From positions 1 through 64,000 of the forward strand of contig JAQVXD010000001.1 in the NCBI GenBank assembly GCA_028709385.1: DNA of 64,000 bases, read 5' to 3'. This DNA comes from Fermentimonas sp. (GTDB taxonomy: Bacteria; Bacteroidota; Bacteroidia; Bacteroidales; Dysgonomonadaceae). The translations under genes and the position numbers were made by a program. The notes under the pieces are model-generated. The model saw only the letters and a program-made list of their open reading frames with translations. It made no database searches and was not told the origin of the DNA. Shown piece after piece: positions 28,650 through 37,288 of the stretch (within the stretch, counting starts at the first letter, position 1; every line of letters begins with the position of its first letter).

Positions 28650-29495
28650 ATGAGATTCGAAAAAATGCAAGCAGCCGGTAACGACTACATATATGTAAAT
28701 CTATATGAGGAAAAAGTAGACAATCCAGCTGATCTTTCAAAAAGATTAAGTGACCGGCATTTTGGTGTTGGTAGTGACGGACTTGTGCTTATTGGGCCTT
28801 CAGTTGAAGGAGATTTCTCTATGCTGATGTATAATGCAGATGGCAGTGAAGGTTTAATGTGTGGAAATGCCGCCCGTTGTGTTGGCAAATATCTCTATGA
28901 AAGAGGAATGACTTCTAAAACAGAAATCAATTTGAGTACAAAATCAGGTATAAAAAAGCTGACATTAAAAATCAGCCGGCATACAAATATTGTAGAACTG
29001 GTGCGAGTAAATATGGGTCAAGCAATACTTACTGCAAAAGATGCCGGCTCTCAAGGACATTTTCAGTCAGCACTCGACGAAATGATTGATTATCCGGTAC
29101 AGTTTGACGAACAAAAGTATCGCATCACTTTCGTATCTATGGGTAATCCACATGCAGTAATTTTTACAAATAGTATCGCATCACTTGATATAGGAAAAAT
29201 AGGACCAAGAATCGAATATCTTAATCTGTTTACTGATCGAACAAATGTTGAGTTTGTAGAAATAGTTAATTCAAAGTATATAAATATGCGTGTTTGGGAG
29301 AGGGGCAGTGGTGAAACTCTTGCCTGTGGTAGCGGAGCTTGTGCTGCTGTGGTAGCAGGAGTTATAACCGGCAGATGCAGACCCAGAACTACAGTTAATT
29401 TGAAAGGCGGTCTGCTAGAAGTTTTGTGGGATAAAGCTTCTAATGATGTTTTCCTTACCGGAGATGCTCATTTTGTGTTTAAAGGAGAAATATGA
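28650..29495 (+). CDS. dapF: Diaminopimelate epimerase
   Basis: A 281-residue cofactor-independent epimerase that converts LL- to meso-diaminopimelate for lysine and peptidoglycan synthesis. Both catalytic cysteines are present: MCGNAARC in the N-terminal half and ACGSGACAA in the C-terminal half. The start MRFEKMQAAGNDYIYV matches the family's usual N-terminus; an ATG three codons earlier is also in frame. The stop overlaps the dapL start by 4 bases, which implies translational coupling. Confidence 0.95.
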   Translation: MRFEKMQAAGNDYIYVNLYEEKVDNPADLSKRLSDRHFGVGSDGLVLIGPSVEGDFSMLMYNADGSEGLMCGNAARCVGKYLYERGMTSKTEINLSTKSGIKKLTLKISRHTNIVELVRVNMGQAILTAKDAGSQGHFQSALDEMIDYPVQFDEQKYRITFVSMGNPHAVIFTNSIASLDIGKIGPRIEYLNLFTDRTNVEFVEIVNSKYINMRVWERGSGETLACGSGACAAVVAGVITGRCRPRTTVNLKGGLLEVLWDKASNDVFLTGDAHFVFKGEI

Positions 29496-30700
29496 TGTTT
29501 AGAATAAATGAGAATTTTCTTAATCTGAGTGAAAGCTACCTGTTTAACCAGATATCAAAAAAGGTTGATGATTTTATTTCCTATAAACCTGTAACTGATC
29601 TTATAAGATTGGGTATAGGTGATGTGACATTACCACTGCCATCATCAATTGTCAGATCTATGCATTCAGCTGTAAATGAGATGAGTACAATAGAGACGTT
29701 TCGAGGTTATGGGCCTGAGCAGGGATATAGCTTTCTTAGAGAAAGAATTGCTGAAGTTGATTATTCACAAAGAGGAATAAATGTCTCTCCAGATGAAATC
29801 TTTATAAGTGATGGATCAAAAAGTGATACCGGTAATATTGGAGACATCCTCGGTGATGATAATGTGATTGCTATTACAGATCCTGTTTATCCTGTTTATC
29901 TGGATACTACTATTATGAGAATAGGTAAATCAGGAAAGATCTTATTGCTTAACTGTGATGAAGAGAGAGGTTTCCTGCCTGAACTGCCAAATGAGCACGT
30001 AGATGTGGTTTATCTATGTTATCCTAACAATCCAACGGGAACAGTTATGACTAAACAGGAGCTGAAAAAGTGGGTTGAATGGTCATTGGAAAATGGCAGC
30101 TTAATACTATTTGATGCTGCATACGAAGCTTATATTCAGGATGAAAATATTCCTAAATCGATTTATGAGATAGAAAATGCTGATAAGTGTGCAATAGAAT
30201 TCCGCTCATTTTCAAAAAATGCCGGATTTACAGGTTTGAGATGTAGCTTTACAGTAGTACCTAAATCATTAATGTCAAAGCTTAAAAATGGATCAGAGGT
30301 TAGTCTGAATAATTTGTGGAAACGACGGCAATCAACTAAATTCAACGGCACTGATTATATAGTGCAACGGGCTGCAGAAGCCGTTTATACTGCAGAAGGA
30401 CAAATAGAGGTTGGCGAAATGGTCAATTACTATATGCACAATGCGAGTATCATTCGCAATAGCTTGTTAATGAAAGGATGGACTGTTTTTGGAGGAGAAA
30501 ATTCACCATACGTATGGTTGAAATGTCCGCATGAACTAGACTCATGGGCATTTTTTGACCAGTTATTAAATAATTGCCATATTGTAGGTACACCAGGTGT
30601 TGGTTTTGGATCTAATGGTCAGGGCTATTTCCGTATGACAGCGTTTAACAGTCACGAGAAAACGGAAGAAGCAATTCGTAGAATTAATACCAATTATTAG
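29492..30700 (+). CDS. dapL: LL-diaminopimelate aminotransferase
   Basis: A 402-residue fold-type I PLP aminotransferase that makes LL-diaminopimelate directly from tetrahydrodipicolinate, by-passing the succinylase/acetylase steps. PLP lysine lies in FRSFSKNAGFTGLR. YPNNPTGT and FDAAYEAYI are also as expected, and GIGDVTLPLP is the family's N-terminal substrate loop. The 4-base overlap with dapF shows that the two consecutive lysine-pathway enzymes are made together. DapL is the usual route in Bacteroidota. Confidence 0.95.
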   Translation: MMFRINENFLNLSESYLFNQISKKVDDFISYKPVTDLIRLGIGDVTLPLPSSIVRSMHSAVNEMSTIETFRGYGPEQGYSFLRERIAEVDYSQRGINVSPDEIFISDGSKSDTGNIGDILGDDNVIAITDPVYPVYLDTTIMRIGKSGKILLLNCDEERGFLPELPNEHVDVVYLCYPNNPTGTVMTKQELKKWVEWSLENGSLILFDAAYEAYIQDENIPKSIYEIENADKCAIEFRSFSKNAGFTGLRCSFTVVPKSLMSKLKNGSEVSLNNLWKRRQSTKFNGTDYIVQRAAEAVYTAEGQIEVGEMVNYYMHNASIIRNSLLMKGWTVFGGENSPYVWLKCPHELDSWAFFDQLLNNCHIVGTPGVGFGSNGQGYFRMTAFNSHEKTEEAIRRINTNY

Positions 30701-30768
30701 TCAGTTTTGCAATGAAAACAGACCTTTTCTACTAAGTTTTAGGTATTGAAGTATATCACATTGAGACC

Positions 30769-30776
30769 TATCTTTG
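30769..30776 (+). promoter_or_regulatory. -7 element (TATCTTTG) upstream of the iron-transport operon
   Basis: TATCTTTG fits TAnnTTTG and is directly followed by a 27-base palindrome that would overlap the transcription start. Confidence 0.55.
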
Positions 30777-30803
30777 TTACTCAATATAAAATATATTGAG
30801 TAA
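30777..30803. promoter_or_regulatory. 27-base palindrome at the predicted transcription start
   Basis: TTACTCAATATA and TATATTGAGTAA are perfect 12-base arms around AAA. The palindrome begins at the base after the -7 box. It could be an operator for an iron-responsive repressor or the first hairpin of a leader RNA. It has no T run, so it is not a terminator by itself. Confidence 0.6.
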
Positions 30804-30816
30804 TGTAGAGTGAAGA

Positions 30817-30852
30817 CCGGTAAAACATAATTACCGGCCTTTGGTTTTTTTA
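30817..30852 (+). terminator. Intrinsic terminator just before the iron-transport operon
   Basis: CCGGTAA-N7-TTACCGG is a perfect 7-base stem, followed by CCTTTGG and seven T. It lies after the -7 box and palindrome and only about 20-35 bases before the first permease start. It can end dapL transcripts or attenuate the operon. Confidence 0.7.
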
Positions 30853-30870
30853 TACAGAAAAGGAGTTTAC

Positions 30871-31815
30871 TTGAGGATAACAGTTCTGACATTAATACTA
30901 ATTATACTGGCTATTTTATCACTCTTCGTGGGAGTAGCTGATGTAACTGTTGCTGATATTATTAACCGTGATATCGATAAAATATCCTTAATTTATGTAA
31001 GCAGATTACCACGTACTGCTACGCTTATTTTAGCCGGAATAGGTATGAGTGTTTCTGGTGTAATAATGCAGCAGATGACACAGAATAAATTTGTATCTCC
31101 TACTACTGCAGGCACACTTGAAGCTGCGAAAATGGGACTTCTCATTTTTTTTATTTATACTCCAGCTGCAGGTGTCACTCTTAAAATGCTATCGGCATTT
31201 CTTTTTACATTCCTGGCAAGCATTATTTTTCTTACAATAGTTAGAAAGATAAAGCACCGAAATGTAATTTTTGTTCCACTGGTAGGACTCATGTTTGGTG
31301 GCATCATAGGATCAATTTCTACTTTCTTCGCCGTTCATCTTAACATTGTTCAGGATTCTAACGCATGGATGATGGGCGACTTTTCAGCGATTCTCCAAGG
31401 TCGATACGAGTTGATTTATCTTACATTACCTGCAATTCTCATTACATATTTTTATGCTAATAAGTTTACTGTCATAGGAATGGGTGAGGAGTTTTCAAAG
31501 AATCTGGGACTGAACTACAATCACATAATGAATATTGGTCTGTTTTGTGTTTCTCTGACAGTTAGCTCTGTTGTTATTACTGCTGGTGCGATTCCTTTTT
31601 TGGGTCTGATAGTACCAAACGTGGTCAGTCTAATTTTTGGTGACAATTTAAAGAAAACTTTACCCCTGATTTCATTATCAGGTGCTATCTTTCTTCTTAT
31701 TTGTGATATTTTCGGCAGAGTGGCAATATATCCATACGAGGTGCCAATTGGTGTTACTGTTAGTATTTTTGGCTCAATAATCTTTCTATTTTTATTATTT
31801 TGGAGAAAACGATAG
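30871..31815 (+). CDS. Iron-siderophore ABC importer, first permease (FecCD family)
   Basis: A 314-residue membrane protein of the BtuC/FecCD family with about nine to ten helices. Typical motifs are YVSRLPRTATLILAGIGMSVSGVIMQQMTQN near the N-terminus and AGAIPFLGLIVPNVVSLIFG in the cytoplasmic coupling region. No ATG is usable near the N-terminus. TTG at 30871 has AGGAG five bases upstream, unusual for this phylum, and is preferred over an in-frame TTG at 30841 inside the terminator T run. The next permease frame overlaps its end by 16 bases. The set resembles catecholate-type (YclNOPQ/CeuBCDE-like) importers. Confidence 0.88.
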   Translation: MRITVLTLILIILAILSLFVGVADVTVADIINRDIDKISLIYVSRLPRTATLILAGIGMSVSGVIMQQMTQNKFVSPTTAGTLEAAKMGLLIFFIYTPAAGVTLKMLSAFLFTFLASIIFLTIVRKIKHRNVIFVPLVGLMFGGIIGSISTFFAVHLNIVQDSNAWMMGDFSAILQGRYELIYLTLPAILITYFYANKFTVIGMGEEFSKNLGLNYNHIMNIGLFCVSLTVSSVVITAGAIPFLGLIVPNVVSLIFGDNLKKTLPLISLSGAIFLLICDIFGRVAIYPYEVPIGVTVSIFGSIIFLFLLFWRKR

Positions 31816-32759
31816 CTGTAAGAAATACTCTCTTGGTTGCTCTTCTGCTCCTAATTGGGAGTGCCGCACTTTTCCTGTTCTACAGAATGGGAAACAGCTG
31901 GGAGTTTGCCCTTCGCTTCAGAGGAATGAAATTGCTTGCCATTATTGTAGTTGCAGGTTGTGTGGCATTCTCTTCTGTAGCTTTTCAGACACTTACAAAC
32001 AATCGGATCCTTACTCCGTCGATTATGGGGTTTGAATCCTTATATCTTCTGATACAGACGTTTATTGTTTATTTTTATGGTGACCAGACTTTCAAGGTGT
32101 TAAACCATGTTGACAACTTTCTTGTTTCAGTAACCGGAATGATTGTTTTTGCTTTTCTTCTTTATCTGATGATCTACAAAAAAGGAAAAAACAATCTTTA
32201 CCTGCTCCTATTGGTTGGAATTATTCTTGGCACTTTATTCTCAAGCCTGAGTTCATTTATGCAATTATTGATTGACCCTAACGATTTTTTTATAATTCAG
32301 GGCAAAATGTTTGCTACATTCAATAAGATAAATAGCGATCTGTTGTGGCCTTCATTATTTATTATGATGATAATTTTGTTTGTAGGATTAAGGATGGCTA
32401 AATATCTAGATGTGATTGCTTTGGGAAGAGATCAGGCTATTAATCTTGGGCTTAACTATAATCGGACTGTAAAGATCTTCATGGTACTTATAGCAATATT
32501 GGTGTCTGTTTCAACTGCCTTGGTTGGACCAATTACTTTTCTTGGTTTGCTAGTAACAAACCTTACTTACGAGTTATTTAAAACACATAAGCATACTGTA
32601 ATTATTACGGCCTGTTGCTTGGTTTCAGCTATCACTTTGCTTTTAGGGCAGTTTTTTATGGAAAGGGTGTTTAATTTATCAGTCCCTATCAGTGCCATAA
32701 TAAACATCATTGGCGGATTCTATTTTATGTACTTACTTTTAAGAGTTAAAAAATTATGA
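31800..32759 (+). CDS. Iron-siderophore ABC importer, second permease (FecCD family)
   Basis: A 319-residue paralogue of the preceding permease, with RFRGMKLLAIIVVAGCVAFSSVAFQTLTNNRILTPSIMG near the N-terminus and ALVGPITFLGLLVTNLTYELF in the coupling region. It begins with TTG at 31800 inside the end of the first permease (16-base overlap); there is no earlier ATG in frame. Two different permease chains imply a heterodimeric channel, as in enterobactin/petrobactin-type importers. Its stop overlaps the ATPase gene by 4 bases. Confidence 0.88.
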   Translation: MEKTIAVRNTLLVALLLLIGSAALFLFYRMGNSWEFALRFRGMKLLAIIVVAGCVAFSSVAFQTLTNNRILTPSIMGFESLYLLIQTFIVYFYGDQTFKVLNHVDNFLVSVTGMIVFAFLLYLMIYKKGKNNLYLLLLVGIILGTLFSSLSSFMQLLIDPNDFFIIQGKMFATFNKINSDLLWPSLFIMMIILFVGLRMAKYLDVIALGRDQAINLGLNYNRTVKIFMVLIAILVSVSTALVGPITFLGLLVTNLTYELFKTHKHTVIITACCLVSAITLLLGQFFMERVFNLSVPISAIINIIGGFYFMYLLLRVKKL

Positions 32760-33511
32760 TTGAAGTTCAGGAAATTACAAAACAATATGGTGATAAGGTT
32801 GTGCTCGATAAAGTGGGCATGCAATTTAACAAGGGTAAAATCACCTCATTAATAGGCGGAAACGGTGCAGGAAAGAGTACTCTGCTTTCCGTTATCAGTC
32901 GTTTACTCTCACAGGATGGAGGAGTGGTTTTAGTTGATGAAAAAAATATATCCGAATATAAAAGTAAGATGCTTGCTAGGCGACTCTCAATACTTAAGCA
33001 GTCAAATCATGTGAGATTGAAGATTACAGTCCGTGAACTGGTTTCATTTGGACGGTTTCCCTATTCTCAGGAAAAGCTCACTAAAGATGATGTTGAAATG
33101 GTGGACAGGGCTATAGATATTCTTAATCTTAAGGATATTGAAAACGCGTACATAGATGAACTTAGCGGTGGACAAAAACAACGAGCATATATGGCGATGG
33201 TAGTTGCCCAGGATACTGAATATATTTTGCTGGATGAACCTCTTAATAATCTGGACATGAAACATTCGGTGCAAACTATGAAGATTATGCGAAAGCTGGC
33301 TGATGAACTAGGCAAAACAATAATTATAGTGCTGCACGATATAAATTTTGCTTCTCATTATTCTGATTTTATTGTAGCTCTAAAGAACGGTAAAATTATC
33401 TATCACGACACTACAGAAAATATAATAAGAGAGGACGTTTTAAAGGACATTTTTGATATTAACATCAAAATATGCGAGTTTGACAGTAAGAGAATTTGTA
33501 ATTACTTCTGA
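32756..33511 (+). CDS. Iron-siderophore ABC importer, ATP-binding subunit
   Basis: A 251-residue ATPase with Walker A GGNGAGKST, signature LSGGQKQRAYMA and Walker B YILLDEPLNNLD followed by the switch His in VLHDINFA. The sequence follows the FepC/FecE pattern for ferric-siderophore uptake. The ATGA overlap with the second permease indicates translational coupling. It energises the two-permease channel. Confidence 0.92.
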   Translation: MIEVQEITKQYGDKVVLDKVGMQFNKGKITSLIGGNGAGKSTLLSVISRLLSQDGGVVLVDEKNISEYKSKMLARRLSILKQSNHVRLKITVRELVSFGRFPYSQEKLTKDDVEMVDRAIDILNLKDIENAYIDELSGGQKQRAYMAMVVAQDTEYILLDEPLNNLDMKHSVQTMKIMRKLADELGKTIIIVLHDINFASHYSDFIVALKNGKIIYHDTTENIIREDVLKDIFDINIKICEFDSKRICNYF

Positions 33512-33535
33512 AGTGTAACCATTAATAAACTTGAT

Positions 33536-34492
33536 ATGAAAAAATATAAATTTATTTTAAGCATAACCACAATTCTCACCCTATCTATTATTTTAATAAG
33601 TTGTTCAGGCAACAATCAAAAAAATGATGCAGGTGAAGACACTAATGACGAAAAGGTTAATATCATTCACTCCTTGGGTACAACGCAGGTGAATAAAAAC
33701 CCGCAAAGAGTTGTAGTACTGGATTTTTCTGCACTTGAGAATCTCGATTATTTGGGAATAAAACCTGTTGCAGTTCCTAAAACAGGTCTGCCGGGGCACT
33801 TGAGTAAATATAACGACCCTTCTATTGTAGACGTTGGCAGTATAACTGAAGTAAATCTTGAGAAGATAAATGAAGTTCAGCCCGATTTAATAATAATGGG
33901 ACAGAGATTGTTAGAGTTCTATGATCAGCTTTCTGTTATAGCACCTGTTATATACCCGGCTCCTGTTGATGCAGGTAACTTTGTGGAATCATTTGAAAAG
34001 AATCTTGATGATATGGCTTTGCTATTTGGTAAAAAGAACGAAGCAGATGAAGCAAAGGCTGAAATCAGGTATAAGATTGAGGCGACAAAAAGTATCACCG
34101 CAAATTCTGATGAAAAAGCTTTAATACTGTTGCACAACCGTGGACGGTTTAGTGCTTATGGCAGCGGGTCACGATTTGGAATTGTTCATGATGTTTTTGG
34201 AGTATCTGAAGCAGCAGAAGGATTGAGTGTCCATAGACACGGTAATCCGGTTTCGAGTGAATATATTCAAAAAGTAAACCCTGATATTATTTTTATTATA
34301 GATCGCAGCAGAGTTGTAGATAACAGTATTACTAATAAACAAGAGATTGAAAACCCGTTGATTAAAGAAACAAATGCAGCAAAGAATGATAAAATTTATT
34401 ATCTGAATCCCGAAATTTGGTATTTGGCAGGTGGAGGCATTATTTCAGTAAATGAGATGATAGAAGAAGTGACAAATGCATTAGACAAGTAA
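33536..34492 (+). CDS. Iron-siderophore ABC importer, substrate-binding lipoprotein
   Basis: A 318-residue lipoprotein with signal and lipobox ending at Cys23 (IILISC). The mature part is a class III solute-binding protein (Fe3+-siderophore type), with two lobes (QRVVVLDFSALENLDYLGIKPVAV ... EVQPDLIIMGQR; DEKALILLHNRGRFSAYG ... VNPDIIFIIDRSR). Together with the two permeases and ATPase, all in one overlapping run, it completes a FepBCDG-like importer. Similarity in style is closest to YclQ/CeuE proteins that bind catecholate or mixed siderophores; the ligand remains open. Confidence 0.9.
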   Translation: MKKYKFILSITTILTLSIILISCSGNNQKNDAGEDTNDEKVNIIHSLGTTQVNKNPQRVVVLDFSALENLDYLGIKPVAVPKTGLPGHLSKYNDPSIVDVGSITEVNLEKINEVQPDLIIMGQRLLEFYDQLSVIAPVIYPAPVDAGNFVESFEKNLDDMALLFGKKNEADEAKAEIRYKIEATKSITANSDEKALILLHNRGRFSAYGSGSRFGIVHDVFGVSEAAEGLSVHRHGNPVSSEYIQKVNPDIIFIIDRSRVVDNSITNKQEIENPLIKETNAAKNDKIYYLNPEIWYLAGGGIISVNEMIEEVTNALDK

Positions 34493-34611
34493 TGAATTCT
34501 TCTTACTTTCCTTAGTTGTAAAAGGACATTATAAGAGCAAGGTTAGAGCAAATTAAGAAACAGGTCATAGTCAGGTATCAATTTGGTTAGAGAGAAGTGA
34601 AGTTTTTTCCC

Positions 34612-34619
34612 TAAATTTG
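34612..34619 (+). promoter_or_regulatory. -7 element (TAAATTTG) of the fucosidase gene
   Basis: TAAATTTG matches TAnnTTTG. Its predicted start of transcription is only a few bases before the ATG at 34631, so the mRNA leader would be very short. Confidence 0.5.
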
Positions 34620-34630
34620 TAGCACTACAA

Positions 34631-36859
34631 ATGAAACATCAAATTCTTATGAAGTTAAAAGTTACTCCTGGGCTGAAAATATTTGCAATATTGTTCTTAT
34701 CTGTTTTTCCTCTCTCTGCACAAGTTAAATATAACACTCAAAATTTAAAACCCTCAAAAGAGTGGATCGATCAGAAATTTTCAATGTTTATTCATTTCGG
34801 TCTGTACTCTGTTTACGGAGGCGTCTATCAGGGTAATCCCGTAAAACTTGGATACAGTGAACAGATTCAGTCTTTTGCCGGTATCTTTAGCGACTGGTAT
34901 GGTGAAACAGCAAACGAGTTTAATCCGGTAAAATGGAATCCCGACAGTGTGGTGGCATTGGCTAAAGCTGCAGGAATGAAATCCATAATTTTCACCTCAA
35001 AGCATCACGATGGTTTTTGCATGTACCATTCCGCTTACACTGATTTTAATATTGTTGATGCTACTCCCTACTCAAAGGATTTAATGAAGGAACTGGCAGA
35101 TGCCTGCCGAAGAGGCGGAATTGGTTTTGGAGTTTATTACTCATTAATCGACTGGCATTATCCTCATGCTTATCCTATTTCGAGTCATAATGCGGATCCG
35201 CTGACTGATGAGCATTATGAGTTCAACCTAGAACAGGTTGAGGAGATCATGACCAATTATGGTGACATATCAGAGATATGGTTTGATATGGGATCGCTTA
35301 CTCCTTCACAGAGTAAGGGGTTATATGAGCTGGTAAACCGCCTGCAGCCGGGTTGTATGATTAGCGGCAGACTGGGCAATGATTACGTTGACTTTGCTGT
35401 TATGGCTGATAATGAGTATCCCGATTATAAAATGGGTATCACCTGGCAGACAGCTGCATCTATGTTTGATGAAACATGGGGCTACAGATCATGGCAGGTT
35501 CGCGGAGACGTTCAGGAAAAAATTCAAGAGAAGATATCAAGTTTGATAAAAGTTATAAGCAGAGGCGGGAATTACCTGCTTAATATTGGTCCCCGAGGCG
35601 ACGGCTCAATTGTTGAATATGAAAAAGAAGTGCTGCATGGAATTGGTGATTGGATCAGTAAAAACAGTGAGGCTATATACGGAGTAAAAGCTAATCCCTT
35701 TCATACCTCTTTCGATTGGGGAGATGTTACAACTAACAATGATAATATCTATGCTTTTGTAAGCAAACAGCCAAGTTCATCAATAATCGAATTGTCAGGG
35801 TTTAGCGGAGAGGTTAAAAATGTGGAGTTGTTATCAACCGGCAAACCCCTCTCATTCACTCAGAAAGGAGATCGGTTAGAGATTCAGACCGATGAGGATG
35901 CTCAGTCCAGTAAAACGAGCAATATAACAGGCAAAATAACAGGCTCGGCTAATGAGTTTGGTATGGGGTCTGTAACGGGGTCTGTAACCCCCGTAATAAA
36001 AGTCAGTTTTGTAAACGGTTTCACCGTAAAGCCCTCTGCTATAATTACAAATGGCAAACTAACCACGGTAAATAGTTCGCCGGTATTTGGGCATTCAAGT
36101 CTCAACTACTATGCAGGATATAAGAGCCTGATCGGTTACGATTGGTCCTTTAAAACACGTAAGAATAATATAACGCCAAAAATCAGTTTCACTGAGAGTG
36201 AAGTTGGGCGAAGTCTTTCTCTTGAAATAGAAGGAATAGTACAAACACTTACACTGCAGCCACGTGGTCAGAAAAAGATGGCTGCACCCAAGGGCTCTGT
36301 CTTATGGAGTAAACTATACAGAAAGCCGGGCAGAGGTGTGTTTGGAAATCTCGAAGAAGAAGGCATAGATTATATTTATTTTGATCAGCTTTCAGCAGAT
36401 GAAAACAGTAGTTGGAATGAAGTTGCAGATTTTAACTATGGAGAAACATATACTGAGAGAATTTCGCCGCGACAGAGCATTGTCTTTCTGCAGCAGATTG
36501 AGTCTGACCGCGACCAGACAGTTGCAGTGAAGTTAGGGTCAGGTAACGGTGTATATATTTTGTTGAATGGCAGTTATATTACTGCCCACTTGTCGCCTGA
36601 AAGACTTAAATATCAGGAGGAGATTGTTCTTCTGCCATTAAAGAAAGGTGTAAATCAATTAGTTGTAAAATATTATAACGGGTACGAGAAAGAGCTGTCT
36701 TACAGCATCACTCCTTTAGATGAATGGGTTATTTATGAAAACAGGTTAACTCCTCAGAAATTGCAGAGGAAAGAGTATCATTCACTTTCCCTGATTGCAA
36801 ATGATCCAGATTCATACGTTTCGCCTCTCAGGTTAAATAATATCATAATTGAGTTATAA
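34631..36859 (+). CDS. Exported GH29 alpha-L-fucosidase
   Basis: A 742-residue glycoside hydrolase with a Sec signal ending near residue 30 (FPLSAQ). The GH29 TIM barrel spans about residues 35-370: KFSMFIHFGLYSVYGGVY, MKSIIFTSKHHDGFCMY and EIWFDMGS, where Asp219 is the expected nucleophile. ISRGGNYLLNIGPRGDG closes the barrel. The extra 350 residues at the C-terminus are beta-rich and probably form carbohydrate-binding or sandwich domains. Family members remove terminal alpha-fucose. With the sulfatases, galactosidase and sialidase-like protein elsewhere in the window this fits fucosylated or sulfated glycans. Linkage preference is unknown. Confidence 0.9.
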   Translation: MKHQILMKLKVTPGLKIFAILFLSVFPLSAQVKYNTQNLKPSKEWIDQKFSMFIHFGLYSVYGGVYQGNPVKLGYSEQIQSFAGIFSDWYGETANEFNPVKWNPDSVVALAKAAGMKSIIFTSKHHDGFCMYHSAYTDFNIVDATPYSKDLMKELADACRRGGIGFGVYYSLIDWHYPHAYPISSHNADPLTDEHYEFNLEQVEEIMTNYGDISEIWFDMGSLTPSQSKGLYELVNRLQPGCMISGRLGNDYVDFAVMADNEYPDYKMGITWQTAASMFDETWGYRSWQVRGDVQEKIQEKISSLIKVISRGGNYLLNIGPRGDGSIVEYEKEVLHGIGDWISKNSEAIYGVKANPFHTSFDWGDVTTNNDNIYAFVSKQPSSSIIELSGFSGEVKNVELLSTGKPLSFTQKGDRLEIQTDEDAQSSKTSNITGKITGSANEFGMGSVTGSVTPVIKVSFVNGFTVKPSAIITNGKLTTVNSSPVFGHSSLNYYAGYKSLIGYDWSFKTRKNNITPKISFTESEVGRSLSLEIEGIVQTLTLQPRGQKKMAAPKGSVLWSKLYRKPGRGVFGNLEEEGIDYIYFDQLSADENSSWNEVADFNYGETYTERISPRQSIVFLQQIESDRDQTVAVKLGSGNGVYILLNGSYITAHLSPERLKYQEEIVLLPLKKGVNQLVVKYYNGYEKELSYSITPLDEWVIYENRLTPQKLQRKEYHSLSLIANDPDSYVSPLRLNNIIIEL

Positions 36860-36891
36860 AATTAATTATTTAATTTTTCCAACTCATTGAT

Positions 36892-36899
36892 TATCTTTG
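36892..36899 (+). promoter_or_regulatory. -7 element (TATCTTTG)
   Basis: TATCTTTG fits TAnnTTTG. It overlaps an in-frame TTG at 36897, ruling that out as a start and supporting the ATG at 36927. Confidence 0.6.
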
Positions 36900-36926
36900 C
36901 AACTTACAAATCATAGCTCAGAAAAT

Positions 36927-37283
36927 ATGAAACCACTTTTTATACATTACCCGAAATGCGGTACATGCCGTAAAGCCGCCAAATGGCTTGAAGCAAATGG
37001 TGTCGAAGTGACAGCCAGACATATAGTTGAAGATAACCCAAAGAAAGAAGAACTCTCTGAATGGATCGACAAGAGCGGTTTCCCCATAAAGAGGTTCTTC
37101 AATACTTCAGGAATGATCTACAGGGAGAATAATCTGAAAGAGAAGGTAAATAGTGCTTCGCGTGAGGAGCTGCTTGATATACTTGCCTCAAACGGAATGG
37201 TTGTAAAGCGTCCGATTGTGGTAGGTTACGATTTTGTTCTCGTTGGTTTTAACGAGAAAGAGTGGTCAGAGAAACTTGTTTAA
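36927..37283 (+). CDS. ArsC/Spx-family protein (Yffb-like)
   Basis: A 118-residue thioredoxin-fold protein starting MKPLFIHYPKCGTCRKAAKWL. The CxxC (Cys-Gly-Thr-Cys) near the N-terminus and the conserved 'KRPIVVGYDFVLVGFNEKEW' end fit the glutaredoxin-type ArsC/Spx/YffB family. This family is unrelated to the phosphatase-fold ArsC at 6782-7222. Stand-alone members are often of unknown function; an arsenate-reductase role is less likely away from the ars locus. The dusB start lies 6 bases after its stop, so the two are probably co-transcribed. Confidence 0.85.
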   Translation: MKPLFIHYPKCGTCRKAAKWLEANGVEVTARHIVEDNPKKEELSEWIDKSGFPIKRFFNTSGMIYRENNLKEKVNSASREELLDILASNGMVVKRPIVVGYDFVLVGFNEKEWSEKLV

Positions 37284-37288
37284 ATTAT

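Noticed and set aside
36897-36926. TTG start at 36897 for the Spx/ArsC-like gene
   Set aside because: The TTG is the end of the TATCTTTG -7 box; homologue-like sequence begins at the ATG at 36927.
36927-37283. Second arsenate reductase belonging to the arsenic system
   Set aside because: It is of the unrelated Spx/YffB fold, lies 25 kb away and is coupled to dusB rather than to ars genes.
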